The notes beneath the pieces are model-generated. The model had not been told where the DNA came from. It did not search any database and saw only the letters and a list, made by a program, of their open reading frames with translations. Of a stretch of DNA of 53,093 nt, positions 21,987 through 30,949 are shown in pieces; positions within the stretch are counted from its first letter, which is position 1, and each line of letters starts with the position of its first letter. The translations under genes and the position numbers were made by a program. Location of the stretch: assembly GCA_035550055.1 (NCBI GenBank), contig DASZRO010000083.1, positions 1 through 53,093 on the forward strand, in the 5' to 3' direction. Source of the stretch: Mycobacteriales bacterium (lineage in GTDB: Bacteria; Actinomycetota; Actinomycetes; JAFAQI01).

Positions 21987-23360
21987 ATGACGCTGGACCA
22001 GCAACACTGGGTCGACCGGCTCGCCGCCCTCGCCGAGCGCCACGACGTCCCGGGCGCGAGCCTCGTGATCCTGTCCGGCGACGAGGTCACGACGGCGGCG
22101 TACGGCGTGCTGAACCGCCGGACCGCGGTGACGGCGACGCCCGACTCGCTGTTCCAGATCGGCTCCATCACGAAGGTGTTCACCGCGACCCTCGTCATGC
22201 AGCTCGTCGACGACGGCCTGCTCGACCTCGACGAGCCGATCGTCACCTACCTTCCGGCGTTCCGCGTCGCCGACGACGTGGTCACCAAGCAGGTCTCCAC
22301 TCGCCACCTGCTCGCCCACACATCGGGGATCGACGGCGACCTGTTCGTCAGCACTGGCCGCGGCGACGACTGCATCGAGAAGTACGTCGAGGCGTGCGTC
22401 GCGCTGCGCCAGACGCATCCGATCGGCGCCACGATGTCGTACTGCAACTCCGGCTACGTCGTGCTCGGCCGACTGGTCGAGGTGCTGCGCGGCCAGCCGT
22501 GGCATCACGTGCTGCGCGAGCGGCTGACCGCTCCGCTGGGCCTGACGACCCCGACCGTCCTCGCGGAAGAGGCGATCCTGCATCGCGCCGCCGTCGGCCA
22601 CATCGGCCCGGCTGGCCGGCTCGACGTCGTACCGGTCTGGGACCTACCGCGCGCCACCTCACCGGCGGGCGGGCTCAACGCAACCGCCGCGGACGTGATC
22701 GAGTTCGTGAGGCTGCACCTGCGCGACGGCCTCGCCGCAGACGGCACCCGCATCCTGTCCGCCGCTAGTGCGGCTGCGATGCGGCAGCCGCAGGTCGAGG
22801 TGCCCAACCCCTACGACCTGGGCTCGCACTGGGGCCTGGGCTGGATCCTCACGACCTGGGACGGGCGCAGCGTCTACGGCCACGACGGCTCGACGCTCGG
22901 CCAGGGCGCGTTGCTGCGGGTGTGCCCGGACGCCGGCGTCGCCGTGTGTCTGACTGCCAACGGCGGCCGGGTGCGCGACCTCTACCACGACCTGTTCCCG
23001 GAGATCTTCGCCGAGACGGGGGTGCAGATGCCGCCTCGGCTCGAGCCGGCCTCACCGCCGCCGGACCTCGACCTTCAGACGTACGCCGGTTCCTTCGCCC
23101 GCGAGGGTTATCAGGTCTCGGTCGAGCCGAAGGACGATCGGCTGATCATCCACACGAAGGTGACCGGATCGCTCGAAGCGGCCCTCGCCGGCCAGCAGCA
23201 GCCACCCTTCGAGGCCTTCCCGGTAATGCCGGGCGTGTTCGCGATGAAGCAGCCGGAGTCGACCTCCTGGCTCGCCGCGGTCTTCTACCGCGGCGGCGAC
23301 GGCTCGGACTACCTCCACATCGGCGCGCGAGCGAACCCCCGCCTGGGAACGGACGGCTAG
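21987..23360 (+). CDS. Serine hydrolase of the beta-lactamase/class C family
   Basis: 457 residues. Catalytic motifs: S60-ITK63, Y152-CN154 and H299-DG301, the triad of class C beta-lactamases, DD-peptidases and related esterases. The N-terminus lacks a signal peptide, so the enzyme is probably cytoplasmic and more likely an esterase or peptidase than a resistance enzyme. Residues after about 345 form a separate C-terminal domain (QTYAGSFAREGYQVSV...) like the beta barrel that follows the catalytic domain in many such hydrolases. The next gene begins four bases after its stop, so the two may be co-transcribed. ATG chosen for its GGGAGAG upstream. Confidence 0.85.
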   Translation: MTLDQQHWVDRLAALAERHDVPGASLVILSGDEVTTAAYGVLNRRTAVTATPDSLFQIGSITKVFTATLVMQLVDDGLLDLDEPIVTYLPAFRVADDVVTKQVSTRHLLAHTSGIDGDLFVSTGRGDDCIEKYVEACVALRQTHPIGATMSYCNSGYVVLGRLVEVLRGQPWHHVLRERLTAPLGLTTPTVLAEEAILHRAAVGHIGPAGRLDVVPVWDLPRATSPAGGLNATAADVIEFVRLHLRDGLAADGTRILSAASAAAMRQPQVEVPNPYDLGSHWGLGWILTTWDGRSVYGHDGSTLGQGALLRVCPDAGVAVCLTANGGRVRDLYHDLFPEIFAETGVQMPPRLEPASPPPDLDLQTYAGSFAREGYQVSVEPKDDRLIIHTKVTGSLEAALAGQQQPPFEAFPVMPGVFAMKQPESTSWLAAVFYRGGDGSDYLHIGARANPRLGTDG

Positions 23361-23363
23361 TCG

Positions 23364-24920
23364 ATGCGACACGCCGGGACGGTACGTCGAGCGAGCGGGT
23401 TGCGCCGGGCGCTGCCGGCGCTGCCGGCGCTGCTGCTGTGCGCCGCGACCGCCTGCGGTACGACGCTGCAGGTGGCGCCCGGCCGCGTCGGGCCGTCGAC
23501 CGGCGCCGCGTCGGAGCAAGGGTTGTCACTGCCGCCGACCGTCGCCGCGCCCGCCGCGACGACCTCGTCACAGAGCGCGGCCACCGGTTCACGTGGGTCG
23601 GTGGCGCCGGGCGGCGGCGAACTGACGGCGCCAACCTCGGCGACCACGTCGGCACAGGCGTCGACGCCCGGCGCGCCGTCGAGGACCTCGGGCTCGACCG
23701 GGCCGACCGTCTCGTCGGGCCCGGCCGCCGGCTCACCCGTCACGATCGGCTTCTTCGTCGCCAAGGACCTCGGGCAAGCCTTCAAGAGCCTGGGTTACTC
23801 GGGCCTGTCCACGGGTGACGGCGCCCAAGAGGTCCGCGCCGCGGTCAAGCTCGTCAACTCGATGGGCGGCCTGGCCGGGCACCCGATCAAGCCGGTGATC
23901 GTCGAGACCAGCGTGAGCACCAGCGGGGTGAGCGACACCACCTTCCAGCAGACGTGCTCGACCTGGTTCGACGACAACCACGCGACCGCCGCCGTCACGG
24001 TGGAGTACTCGACCATCCTCGGCAGCTGCGCCCAGCAGCACCAGGCTCCGCTCATCTACGCATCACTCAGCGACTCGCTGTCCCAGCCCATGCTGCATAC
24101 GGCCGGCACAACGGTCATCACGGACATGCCGACCATCGAGGTCGACGCGGCTGCGCTCACCGACTCGTTGCTGCACCACGGCTTCTTCAGCGGGTCGGGG
24201 CTCATTGGCAAGCCGGTGATCGGGCTGGTGACGAGCGACGAGCCGGCGTACGCCGACGCGAAGGCCATCGTCACCAAGCATCTGACGGCAGCCGGCCTTA
24301 GTCTCAAGGACACGTTCGCGATGCCTCAGGCCGGTGACGTCACCGCCGCAGTGGCCGCCGGCGAGTCGGCCGCCTTGCGATTCAAGGCGGACGGGATCAA
24401 CCGGGTCATCTTCGTGTCGGGCAGCTTCGGGGCGTCGTGGTTCGGCGTCGCCGCGAGGCTGGACGCCTACTACCCGCGACTGGGCTGGGGCAGCATGGAG
24501 GAGCCGTCGCTGGAGCCGCAGGTGATGAGCGCGCAACAGCTTCAGGGCGCCGCGGGAATCGGCTGGGACCCGACCCTCGACACCACGCCGCAGTACCAGC
24601 CGACTCTCGGCACCCACGGCGCCGCGTGCGCGAAGGCGCTACACGACGACGGGATCGACATGAGCGTCGCTGCCACCCGCGTCGTGGCGCTCCCGGTCTG
24701 CGACGCGACTCTGCTGCTCGCCGCGGGAGCCGCTTCGGGCGGGATCACCGGCCCGGACCTGCTCAGCGGGATCGAAGGACTCGGTACGTCGTACTCGAGC
24801 GTGATGAACTTCGCGACCGACTTCCGCAGCCGCGCGGCGACCGCAGCCGCCCGCCCGATCGCCTACAGCTCAGGGTGCGGCTGCTTTCGGTACGCCGGGC
24901 CCACCGAGCCGCTGAAGTAG
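23364..24920 (+). CDS. Lipoprotein solute-binding protein, branched-chain amino acid type
   Basis: 518 residues. A signal peptide with lipobox ATAC (C at about 32) predicts a lipid-anchored extracellular protein. A Ser/Thr/Pro/Gly-rich stalk (about 40-125) leads to a type I periplasmic-binding fold (IGFFVAKDLG...AAVKLVNSMGGLAGHPIKPVIVET...). The C-terminus has a GCGCFRY motif, nearly shared with the 34546 protein (GCHCFRY). No permease gene is adjacent, so it may feed the Liv-type importer at 37648-42791 or act as a sensor. Ligand not deducible. Confidence 0.82.
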   Translation: MRHAGTVRRASGLRRALPALPALLLCAATACGTTLQVAPGRVGPSTGAASEQGLSLPPTVAAPAATTSSQSAATGSRGSVAPGGGELTAPTSATTSAQASTPGAPSRTSGSTGPTVSSGPAAGSPVTIGFFVAKDLGQAFKSLGYSGLSTGDGAQEVRAAVKLVNSMGGLAGHPIKPVIVETSVSTSGVSDTTFQQTCSTWFDDNHATAAVTVEYSTILGSCAQQHQAPLIYASLSDSLSQPMLHTAGTTVITDMPTIEVDAAALTDSLLHHGFFSGSGLIGKPVIGLVTSDEPAYADAKAIVTKHLTAAGLSLKDTFAMPQAGDVTAAVAAGESAALRFKADGINRVIFVSGSFGASWFGVAARLDAYYPRLGWGSMEEPSLEPQVMSAQQLQGAAGIGWDPTLDTTPQYQPTLGTHGAACAKALHDDGIDMSVAATRVVALPVCDATLLLAAGAASGGITGPDLLSGIEGLGTSYSSVMNFATDFRSRAATAAARPIAYSSGCGCFRYAGPTEPLK

Positions 24921-24933
24921 ACGCCTCGCCGGC

Positions 24934-25521
24934 TCAGTCGCCGAGGATGTTGTCGAGGTTGGTGCGGACCAGCTTGGCCACCTTGTCGTCGTCCTCGTCG
25001 CGGAACGCGTCCCCGAACAGGAACATCGTGCCGAAGACCGCACCGACGGAAGCGGCCATCTTCACCCGGTCGCGAAGTGAGATCGCCTGATCCGCGAGCA
25101 CCTTGCGGAACATGTCCTGGATGTCGTCGTGCTCGGCCTCGTGGTCTTCACGGTGCAGCTTCTCGAAGGCCGCTTGGTTGCGCTCGTGCAGCAGGAAGAT
25201 CTTGCGCTGGTTGAGCATCTCGGCGAGGAGCGCGTCGAGCAGCGACCGCCACCTCGCCGCCGTCACCTTGCCGCCACCGGAGAGCTGGGCGAGGGCGGTA
25301 CGTCCGAGCGCGTGAAGGCGCATGTGCAGCGCCATCAGGATGTCGTCCTTGGACTCGAAGTGGTAGTACAGCGCCGCCTTCGTCACTCCGAGCTGCTCTG
25401 CGATCTCGCGAAGCGAGGTCCCGTCGTACCCGTTCGCGATGAACAGGTCGAGCGCGACGTCGAGGATGCGCTCGCGCATCGACGGCTCGGCGGAGGACCT
25501 CTCGGTGACCATCGCCGCCAA
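24934..25521 (-). CDS. TetR-family repressor divergent from an ABC exporter
   Basis: 195 residues with the usual N-terminal HTH ([41 protein letters not shown] split over residues 15-55) and a helical ligand domain. It is transcribed away from the DrrAB-like exporter genes with 74 bases between the starts, and that gap carries inverted GTAAG/CTTAC repeats over a promoter. Likely it represses the exporter and itself until a ligand binds, as many TetR proteins do. The inducer is unknown. Confidence 0.88.
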   Translation of the reverse strand: MAAMVTERSSAEPSMRERILDVALDLFIANGYDGTSLREIAEQLGVTKAALYYHFESKDDILMALHMRLHALGRTALAQLSGGGKVTAARWRSLLDALLAEMLNQRKIFLLHERNQAAFEKLHREDHEAEHDDIQDMFRKVLADQAISLRDRVKMAASVGAVFGTMFLFGDAFRDEDDDKVAKLVRTNLDNILGD

Positions 25522-25595
25522 TCCTACTTGACGACCGGTTAGTAAGTTGCTTACCGTGCGGTCAGTAAGTAGCCAAGTCCTGAGCGGAGCGCGAC
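25522..25595. promoter_or_regulatory. Exporter promoter with TetR-type operator
   Basis: TTGACG (25528-25533) and TACCGT (25552-25557), 18 bases apart, form a likely + strand promoter. GTAAG-TTG-CTTAC in the spacer (25542-25554) is a perfect small palindrome, and CGGTYAGTAAGT occurs twice (25535-25546 and 25559-25570). A repressor bound here would cover the promoter. Confidence 0.6.
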
Positions 25596-26570
25596 ATGAG
25601 TGACGCAGTCATCGAGGCGGAACACCTCGCCAAGCGTTACGGCGAGACCCAGGCCCTCGCCGGGGTGAGCTTCGCCGTGCCGGCGGGCACCGTGCTCGGC
25701 CTGCTCGGCCCCAACGGCGCGGGCAAGACCACCGCCGTCCGAATCCTCACCACGCTGGCGCTGCCGGACTCAGGCGCGGCGCGGGTCGACGGCATCGATG
25801 TCGCTTCCAACCCGGGCGAGGTACGCCGGCGGATCGGGGTCGCCGCTCAGGACGCGACGCTCGACGGCCTGCTGACCGGGCGGCAGAACCTCGCGCTCGT
25901 CGGGGAGCTGTGCGGTCTGGGCCGTGCCGCGTCCAAAGCGCGAGCGAGTGAGCTGCTCGAGGAGTTCGACCTGACCCACGCCGCAGACCGCGTGGTGAAG
26001 GGCTACTCGGGGGGCATGCGCCGCCGCCTCGACCTCGCCGCCAGCATGCTGACCCGACCACCCATCCTGTTCCTCGACGAGCCGACGACCGGACTCGATC
26101 CGACCAGCCGCGTCCGGGTGTGGGAGTCGATCCGGTCGCTGATCGCACAAGGGGTGACCTTGCTGCTGACGACGCAGTACCTCGACGAAGCCGACGCGCT
26201 CGCCGACCAGATCGTGGTGGTCGACCACGGCAGGGTCATCGCCGACGGCACACCGGAAGAGCTCAAGCGGCAGAGCCGCAACGCGCGGCTCGAGGTCACG
26301 CTGACCGAGTCGCATCACGACGCGGCTGCGGTGATCGAGTCACTGGTCGCGGGACGGGTGACGGTCGGCGACGACGGCCGGACCCTCAGCGCAGGGGTCG
26401 ACGCCGGGCCGGGCCTGGCCACCGAAGTGGTGCGAGCCCTCGATCAGGCCGGCATCCGGGTCGACGACATCGCCGTACGCCAGCCGTCACTCGACGACGT
26501 GTTCTTCGCCCTCACCGGCGAACACGTCGCGACGGCCGACGACGTGGAACTGGAAGAGGTGGCCTCATGA
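25596..26570 (+). CDS. DrrA-like ABC transporter ATP-binding subunit
   Basis: 324 residues. Walker [10 protein letters not shown] (38-46), signature YSGGMRRR, Walker [14 protein letters not shown] and a C-terminal extension (about 225-324) ending [13 protein letters not shown], the pattern of daunorubicin-resistance type exporters (DrrA). Energises efflux of a hydrophobic compound or antibiotic with the permease encoded next (4-base overlap ATGA). Controlled probably by the divergent TetR gene. The substrate is unknown. Confidence 0.9.
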   Translation: MSDAVIEAEHLAKRYGETQALAGVSFAVPAGTVLGLLGPNGAGKTTAVRILTTLALPDSGAARVDGIDVASNPGEVRRRIGVAAQDATLDGLLTGRQNLALVGELCGLGRAASKARASELLEEFDLTHAADRVVKGYSGGMRRRLDLAASMLTRPPILFLDEPTTGLDPTSRVRVWESIRSLIAQGVTLLLTTQYLDEADALADQIVVVDHGRVIADGTPEELKRQSRNARLEVTLTESHHDAAAVIESLVAGRVTVGDDGRTLSAGVDAGPGLATEVVRALDQAGIRVDDIAVRQPSLDDVFFALTGEHVATADDVELEEVAS

Positions 26571-27403
26571 GCGCGACCATCGCGCCGACGGCAGTGCGAG
26601 CGGGCACGGCGACGCGCCGCGTCAGCGACGTGTGGGCCATGACCCGCCGCAACCTGATCCACATCTCGCGCGAGCCGATGCAGCTGTCCGACGCGACGAT
26701 CCAGCCGGTGCTGTTCACCGTCCTGTTCGTCTACGTGTTCGGCGGCGGCATCCCGATCCCGGGCGGCGCGAGCTACAAGGACTTCGCGCTGGCCGGTCTG
26801 CTGTCGCTGAACCTCACGACCTCCAGCATGGGTACGGCGGTCGGGCTCAGCACCGACCTGCACGAGGGGATCGTCGACCGCTTCCGCACGTTGCCGATGT
26901 GGCGCTCGGCGGTGCTGGTCGGACGCTCGATCGCCGACGTCATGACCGCGGCGCTGTGCGCGGTGATCGTCGCGCTCACCGGCCTCGCGGTCGGCTGGCG
27001 CGCCCACGCGAGTGTGCTGTCGGTCATCGGCGGCTTCCTCGTAGCGCTGTTGTTCGCGTACTCGCTGTCGTGGGTGGCGGCGTGCGTCGGCATCAACAGC
27101 AGCAGCCCGGAGGGTGCCGCGTCGTTCGGGTTCATCGTGCTGTTCCCGCTGTCGTTCGTGTCCAACGCAATGGTGCCGACCCAGCACATGCCGGGTTGGC
27201 TACAGGACGTCGCGAACTGGAACCCGGTCAGCGCTGTCACGGCGGCGATCCGTGACCTGTGGGGCAACGCCAACCCGTCGGCATCGATTCACGCCTGGCC
27301 GATGCAGCATCCGGTGGCCGCGGCGCTGTTGTGGTCCGGAGCGATCCTCGCGGTGGCCGCGCCGTTGGCGGCGTACTTCTTCCGCCGCCGCACCACGGAG
27401 TAG
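26567..27403 (+). CDS. DrrB-like ABC-2 type permease
   Basis: 278 residues with about six membrane helices. The early segment SREPMQLSDATIQPVLFTVLFVYVFGG and the later block PLSFVSNAMVPTQHMPGWLQDVANWNPVSAV are the family marks of ABC-2 permeases of the DrrB group. Partner of the ATPase before it. The last four codons and the stop lie inside the first unit of a five-copy 16-bp tandem repeat; each later copy also carries the stop triplet. Confidence 0.9.
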   Translation: MSATIAPTAVRAGTATRRVSDVWAMTRRNLIHISREPMQLSDATIQPVLFTVLFVYVFGGGIPIPGGASYKDFALAGLLSLNLTTSSMGTAVGLSTDLHEGIVDRFRTLPMWRSAVLVGRSIADVMTAALCAVIVALTGLAVGWRAHASVLSVIGGFLVALLFAYSLSWVAACVGINSSSPEGAASFGFIVLFPLSFVSNAMVPTQHMPGWLQDVANWNPVSAVTAAIRDLWGNANPSASIHAWPMQHPVAAALLWSGAILAVAAPLAAYFFRRRTTE

Positions 27404-27466
27404 CCGCACCACGGAGTAGCCGCACCACGGAGTAGCCGCACCACGGAGTAGCCGCACCACGGAGTA
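27387..27466 (+). repeat. Five exact tandem copies of a 16-bp unit
   Basis: GCCGCACCACGGAGTA is repeated five times without change (27387-27402, 27403-27418, 27419-27434, 27435-27450, 27451-27466). The first copy holds the end of the permease gene. The unit is not a multiple of three and adds copies only after the stop, so copy number can change without altering the protein. Confidence 0.95.
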
Positions 27467-27476
27467 AAGGTGTCCG

Positions 27477-27500
27477 GGTCAGGTCGCCGAAGTCCTGACC
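27477..27500 (+). promoter_or_regulatory. Hairpin directly before a chemoreceptor start codon
   Basis: GGTCAGG (27477-27483) pairs with CCTGACC (27494-27500) around a 10-base loop, ending on the base before ATG 27501. No clear ribosome-binding site is present outside it, so the hairpin might limit translation, or the true start may be ATG 27513. Confidence 0.4.
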
Positions 27501-29045
27501 ATGATCGAGCGGATGCGCGGTGACGCCGCGCTGTCGTCAGGGGGCAAGTACGTCGCGGCCGCGATCGCGGTCGCGCTGCTCGCTCATTACACCGATGGCC
27601 CGGCACAACAGCACCAGCACGTGCTGTACCTGTGGCTCGCGCTCGGCGTCGTGTCGGCGCTTTTGGTGCCGATGTACCCGAAGATCGTCGCGGCCGCGCC
27701 GGCGCTCGACATCCCGACGTTGGTGCTCATCGCCGGTCTCGACCTCGCGGCCGTGTTCGCCGTCGTCGAACTGACCGGCGGGGTGAGCGGACCGTTCTGG
27801 GTCCTGATCATGGTCAACACAACCGCAGCCGCGGTGATCGCGCCGAACCTGCTCCTCGCCTTGGCCGCCGCGCTGTTCTACGTCGGCGCGCTGGTCGGCG
27901 CGACCGCGTGGGCACACACCCTGACTCACGCCGACGCCGGGCCTCTCGTGGTCGTGTCCGCCTGCCTGCCACTCGTCGCGTTGCTCGGCCAGGCCGTCGC
28001 GTCGCGGCTGGAGACGCAACGTGCGCAGTCCGACGCCGAGCGCGAAAGCCTCCAGCGGACGGTGGTCGAGCTGACCGCCGCGCTGGCGCAGGCGGCGCGG
28101 GGTGACCTGTCGGTGCGCGTCGGGTCCGATGAGGCGTCCGCGGAGATGCTCGGCCAGCTGGCGACCGCGTTCGAAGACACCCTGGGCAACCTGCGCGGAC
28201 TCGTGGGCCAGATCCACACCGGCGGCGAGCAGATCGTCGCCTCGGCGCACCAGCTGCTCGCCAGCGCCGAGCAGCACGCGGCGTCGGCAACCGAGCAGTC
28301 CTCGGCCGTCACCGAGACGACCTCGACGATCGAAGAGCTGGCCGCGACGGCAGCGCAGATCGCCGAGACGTCGGAGTCAGTGGCGAGGTACGCCGCAGAG
28401 ACATTGCGTCACGCGGAGGACGGCCGGGAGGCGGTCTCGGCGAGCGTCGCCGCGATGGACACCATCGCCGCGCGGGTGGAGCAGATCAGCGGCCGGGCGG
28501 GCTCGCTCGGCGAGAAGGGCATGGAGATCGGGCGCATCCTCGACGTCATCAACGACCTGGCCGACCAGACCAACCTGCTGGCGCTCAACGCGGCCATCGA
28601 GGCGGCGCGCGCCGGCGAGAACGGCCGCGGTTTCGCGGTCGTCGCCGCGGAGGTCCGCAAGCTCGCCGAGCGCGCGCAGCAGTCGACCGGGCAGATCTCC
28701 GCGATCGTCGCCGAGATTCGCGCCGAGACCTCGGCCACGATCCTCGCCAGCGAGGAGGGCGCGAAAGAGGTGCGGGTCGGCTCCGAGCTCGCCCGCGGCG
28801 TGGTCGACGCGCTCGAGCGGATCAGCGGAATGGTCGACGAGACCACGACGGCGGCGAAGGAGATCAGCGTCGCCACGCAGCAGCAGCGCAGCGCGTCGGA
28901 ACAGGTCGTCGCGGCGATGACCCAGGTCTCCGACGTGTCGCGTCAGTACGCCGTCGGCTCGAAGCAGGCAGCTGCGGCTGCCGCTGAGCTCAACAACCTG
29001 GCCTCCCAGTTGCGCGGTTCGATCGCGCAGTTCCGCATCGCCTGA
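27501..29045 (+). CDS. Methyl-accepting chemotaxis protein with membrane-embedded N-terminus
   Basis: 514 residues. The N-terminal part (about 15-175) is almost entirely hydrophobic, with about six membrane helices and no extracellular sensor domain. After it come a HAMP-like linker ([16 protein letters not shown]) and a full cytoplasmic signalling domain with the hairpin tip ([20 protein letters not shown] split, then [19 protein letters not shown]) that contacts CheA/CheW. The N-terminal domain is similar to that of the third receptor at 51919. It probably senses something in or near the membrane. No che genes lie in this window. Start at 27501 or 27513 is uncertain. Confidence 0.88.
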   Translation: MIERMRGDAALSSGGKYVAAAIAVALLAHYTDGPAQQHQHVLYLWLALGVVSALLVPMYPKIVAAAPALDIPTLVLIAGLDLAAVFAVVELTGGVSGPFWVLIMVNTTAAAVIAPNLLLALAAALFYVGALVGATAWAHTLTHADAGPLVVVSACLPLVALLGQAVASRLETQRAQSDAERESLQRTVVELTAALAQAARGDLSVRVGSDEASAEMLGQLATAFEDTLGNLRGLVGQIHTGGEQIVASAHQLLASAEQHAASATEQSSAVTETTSTIEELAATAAQIAETSESVARYAAETLRHAEDGREAVSASVAAMDTIAARVEQISGRAGSLGEKGMEIGRILDVINDLADQTNLLALNAAIEAARAGENGRGFAVVAAEVRKLAERAQQSTGQISAIVAEIRAETSATILASEEGAKEVRVGSELARGVVDALERISGMVDETTTAAKEISVATQQQRSASEQVVAAMTQVSDVSRQYAVGSKQAAAAAAELNNLASQLRGSIAQFRIA

Positions 29046-29122
29046 CCCCTGTCGCCTGACAGCCGACGCGGAGCAACGCGCGTTGGCAGCGGTTGTGCTG
29101 GTCATGTTTGGGATCGAATAGT

Positions 29123-29204
29123 CCGAAACGGCCATTGATTTCGGTCGTTTGGCGACGATCATTCGTATGACGGCCGCGTTGTAGCGGTTGTCATACGGAG
29201 GGGG
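29123..29204 (+). promoter_or_regulatory. Upstream region of the M48 peptidase gene with two inverted repeats
   Basis: CCGAAA / TTTCGG (29123-29128, 29139-29144) and CGTATGAC / GTCATACG (29164-29171, 29190-29197) lie before the gene. The second ends on the ribosome-binding site GGAGGGGG (29197-29204), so an RNA hairpin could hide that site. Either repeat could also be an operator. The 160-base gap after the chemoreceptor gene contains no other gene. Confidence 0.45.
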
Positions 29205-29205
29205 C

Positions 29206-30855
29206 ATGTCCTACGTCTGGCGCCGTTCGGCGCTGTCTTTGGTCACGCTCGGCGCGGTGTTGACCCTCGTCGGCGGCCTGGTCGTCGCTTTCACCGATGT
29301 GTCGGCGGTGGTGCCGTTCGTCCTGTCGATCGTGCTGGTGCTCGCGCAGTACGCGTTCGGCCCGACGATCATCGAGTGGCTGACACCGGCGTACGTCGTC
29401 GACCGCCTCCCCAACCGGGCGGCGTACGCGACGAACGAGCTGGTTTGTCAGGTGGTGGCGAAGCAGTGCCAGATCGCCGGAGTGCCGCTGGTGAAGCTCG
29501 GCATCATCGACGACGGCACACCGAACGCGTTCGCCTTCGGCCGCACGCAGCGCGATGCTCGGATCTGGGTGTCACGTGGGCTGCTCGAGCGCCTCGACGA
29601 GCGGGAGCTGTACGCCGTCATCGCCCACGAGGTCGGTCACGTGAAGAACCGCGACTTCATCGTGATGACGGTGGCCTCGATCATCCCGATCGTCTTGTAC
29701 TACGTCTACATCCTCGGCCGCGGGCAGCGGGGTCAGGCACAGGCCGTCTCGTTTGCGGCGTACCTCGGCTATCTCCTGTCCCAGCTTGCGGTGCTCGCCC
29801 TCAGCCGCGCCCGGGAGCTCGGCGCCGACCACGCGTCCTGTGTGGCGACCGGTGACGGCGAGGCACTCGCGTCGGCGTTGGTGAAGATCGCGTACGGCAT
29901 TGGTCAGGCGGACCGGCAGCGCCAGCAGCAGGTTCGTGCGCTGCTGTCGCAGAAGCGCCGCAAGGAGGCGCGGGCACTCGAACGACAGGGACACAAGTTC
30001 AAGGCCGTGCGCGCGCTGGGCATCGCGAACGACCACGTGGACGGCGCACTCGTCGACGCGATGGAGGGCGGCACCGCGCCGCAGGCCGCGCTGTCGGCGC
30101 TGAAGTGGGACGCGGTCAACCCGTGGGGCCGGTTCTCCGAGAAGCTCGCCACACACCCGCTGGTCGTGAACCGCATCGCCGCGCTCGAGCGGAGCGGGCT
30201 GCCCGGTGCACCCACCAGCTGGCACGCCGGCGACCTGCTGCACTCGCGCGGCCCCGAGGTGGACGCGGCGCGCGCCCGCTTCTGGTGGGAGCTGCCGCTG
30301 CGTTTCGCGGGGTTCGTCGCGCTCTTGGTGGCGATCGTCGTGGGTCTGGAGCACGGCCACGGTCAGCTCGGCGGCGAGATCGGCTTGCTCGCCGGCGCGC
30401 TGCTGGTGGCGCGGGCTCTGGTGCGGATCCCGACGACCGGATTCACCCAGGTCGACCAGGTCACGTCACTGCTCAACCGGATGGACGCCAGCCCGGTGAC
30501 CGGCATTCCGGTGCGGATCCGCGGTCGGGTGCTCGGGCGGGCGATGCCGGGCTACGTGTTCTCCGCGGACGTCGTGGTCGCCGACCAGAGCGGCTACGTG
30601 CCCGTGCTGTACACGAACCAGCTGCCGTTCACCCGGACGTTCTTCGCGTTGTGCCGAGCGGGGCGCTTCGCCGACCAGGACGTCATGGTGACCGGCTGGT
30701 ATCACCGCAGCACCAGCCCGTACGTCGAGCTGCGCCGGATCACGACCGCCGACGGCACGTCGTACAACAACTCGCAGTGGCTGGTCAGCTACAGCCTGTC
30801 GGTGCTGTGCCTGGCGGTCAGCGCGATCGTGGTGGTGGCGAGCTTCCTCAACTAA
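29206..30855 (+). CDS. HtpX-like M48 membrane metallopeptidase with C-terminal extension
   Basis: 549 residues from ATG 29206, eight bases after the start of a strong GGAGGGGG site; an upstream TTG (29188) is less likely. Two N-terminal membrane helices are followed by the zinc motif HEVGH (141-145), two more helices, and the third ligand E204 in SRARELGADHA. This is the HtpX arrangement for membrane protein quality control. After a charged stretch and a further helix pair (about 365-405), residues 425-520 form an added beta-rich domain (IPVRIRGRVLGR...DVVVADQSGYVPVLYTN...) that reads like an OB-fold, and the chain ends in a last membrane helix. That tail is absent in classical HtpX. Confidence 0.88.
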   Translation: MSYVWRRSALSLVTLGAVLTLVGGLVVAFTDVSAVVPFVLSIVLVLAQYAFGPTIIEWLTPAYVVDRLPNRAAYATNELVCQVVAKQCQIAGVPLVKLGIIDDGTPNAFAFGRTQRDARIWVSRGLLERLDERELYAVIAHEVGHVKNRDFIVMTVASIIPIVLYYVYILGRGQRGQAQAVSFAAYLGYLLSQLAVLALSRARELGADHASCVATGDGEALASALVKIAYGIGQADRQRQQQVRALLSQKRRKEARALERQGHKFKAVRALGIANDHVDGALVDAMEGGTAPQAALSALKWDAVNPWGRFSEKLATHPLVVNRIAALERSGLPGAPTSWHAGDLLHSRGPEVDAARARFWWELPLRFAGFVALLVAIVVGLEHGHGQLGGEIGLLAGALLVARALVRIPTTGFTQVDQVTSLLNRMDASPVTGIPVRIRGRVLGRAMPGYVFSADVVVADQSGYVPVLYTNQLPFTRTFFALCRAGRFADQDVMVTGWYHRSTSPYVELRRITTADGTSYNNSQWLVSYSLSVLCLAVSAIVVVASFLN

Positions 30856-30871
30856 CCCCCAGGCCCCCCGT

Positions 30872-30949
30872 CGTCGTACGTCGAGCCCAACCTTTTTGGT
30901 CTTTCACGGGGGGTTGAGGGACCAACTACGTTGGGCTCGACGTACGACG
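30872..30949. repeat. Structured palindrome, copy B
   Basis: Long inverted repeat (CGTCGTACGTCGAGCCCAAC against GTTGGGCTCGACGTACGACG, one outer strand 30872-30891) with the same inner TTGGTC/GACCAA pair as copy A; the shared 65-bp part is 30878-30942. It lies between convergent genes and holds the last codons and the stop of the minus-strand hydrolase. Likely works as a two-way terminator. Confidence 0.85.

Noticed and set aside
21987-23360. Serine hydrolase as an antibiotic-resistance beta-lactamase
   Set aside because: It has the fold motifs but no export signal and an extra C-terminal domain, more typical of esterases or peptidases.
27387-27466. Tandem 16-bp repeats as a CRISPR array
   Set aside because: The copies are directly adjacent with no spacers, and no cas genes are near.
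21791-30949. The two palindromes as ends of a composite transposon
   Set aside because: No transposase gene lies between them and no target-site duplication is visible; the enclosed genes are ordinary and unlinked.
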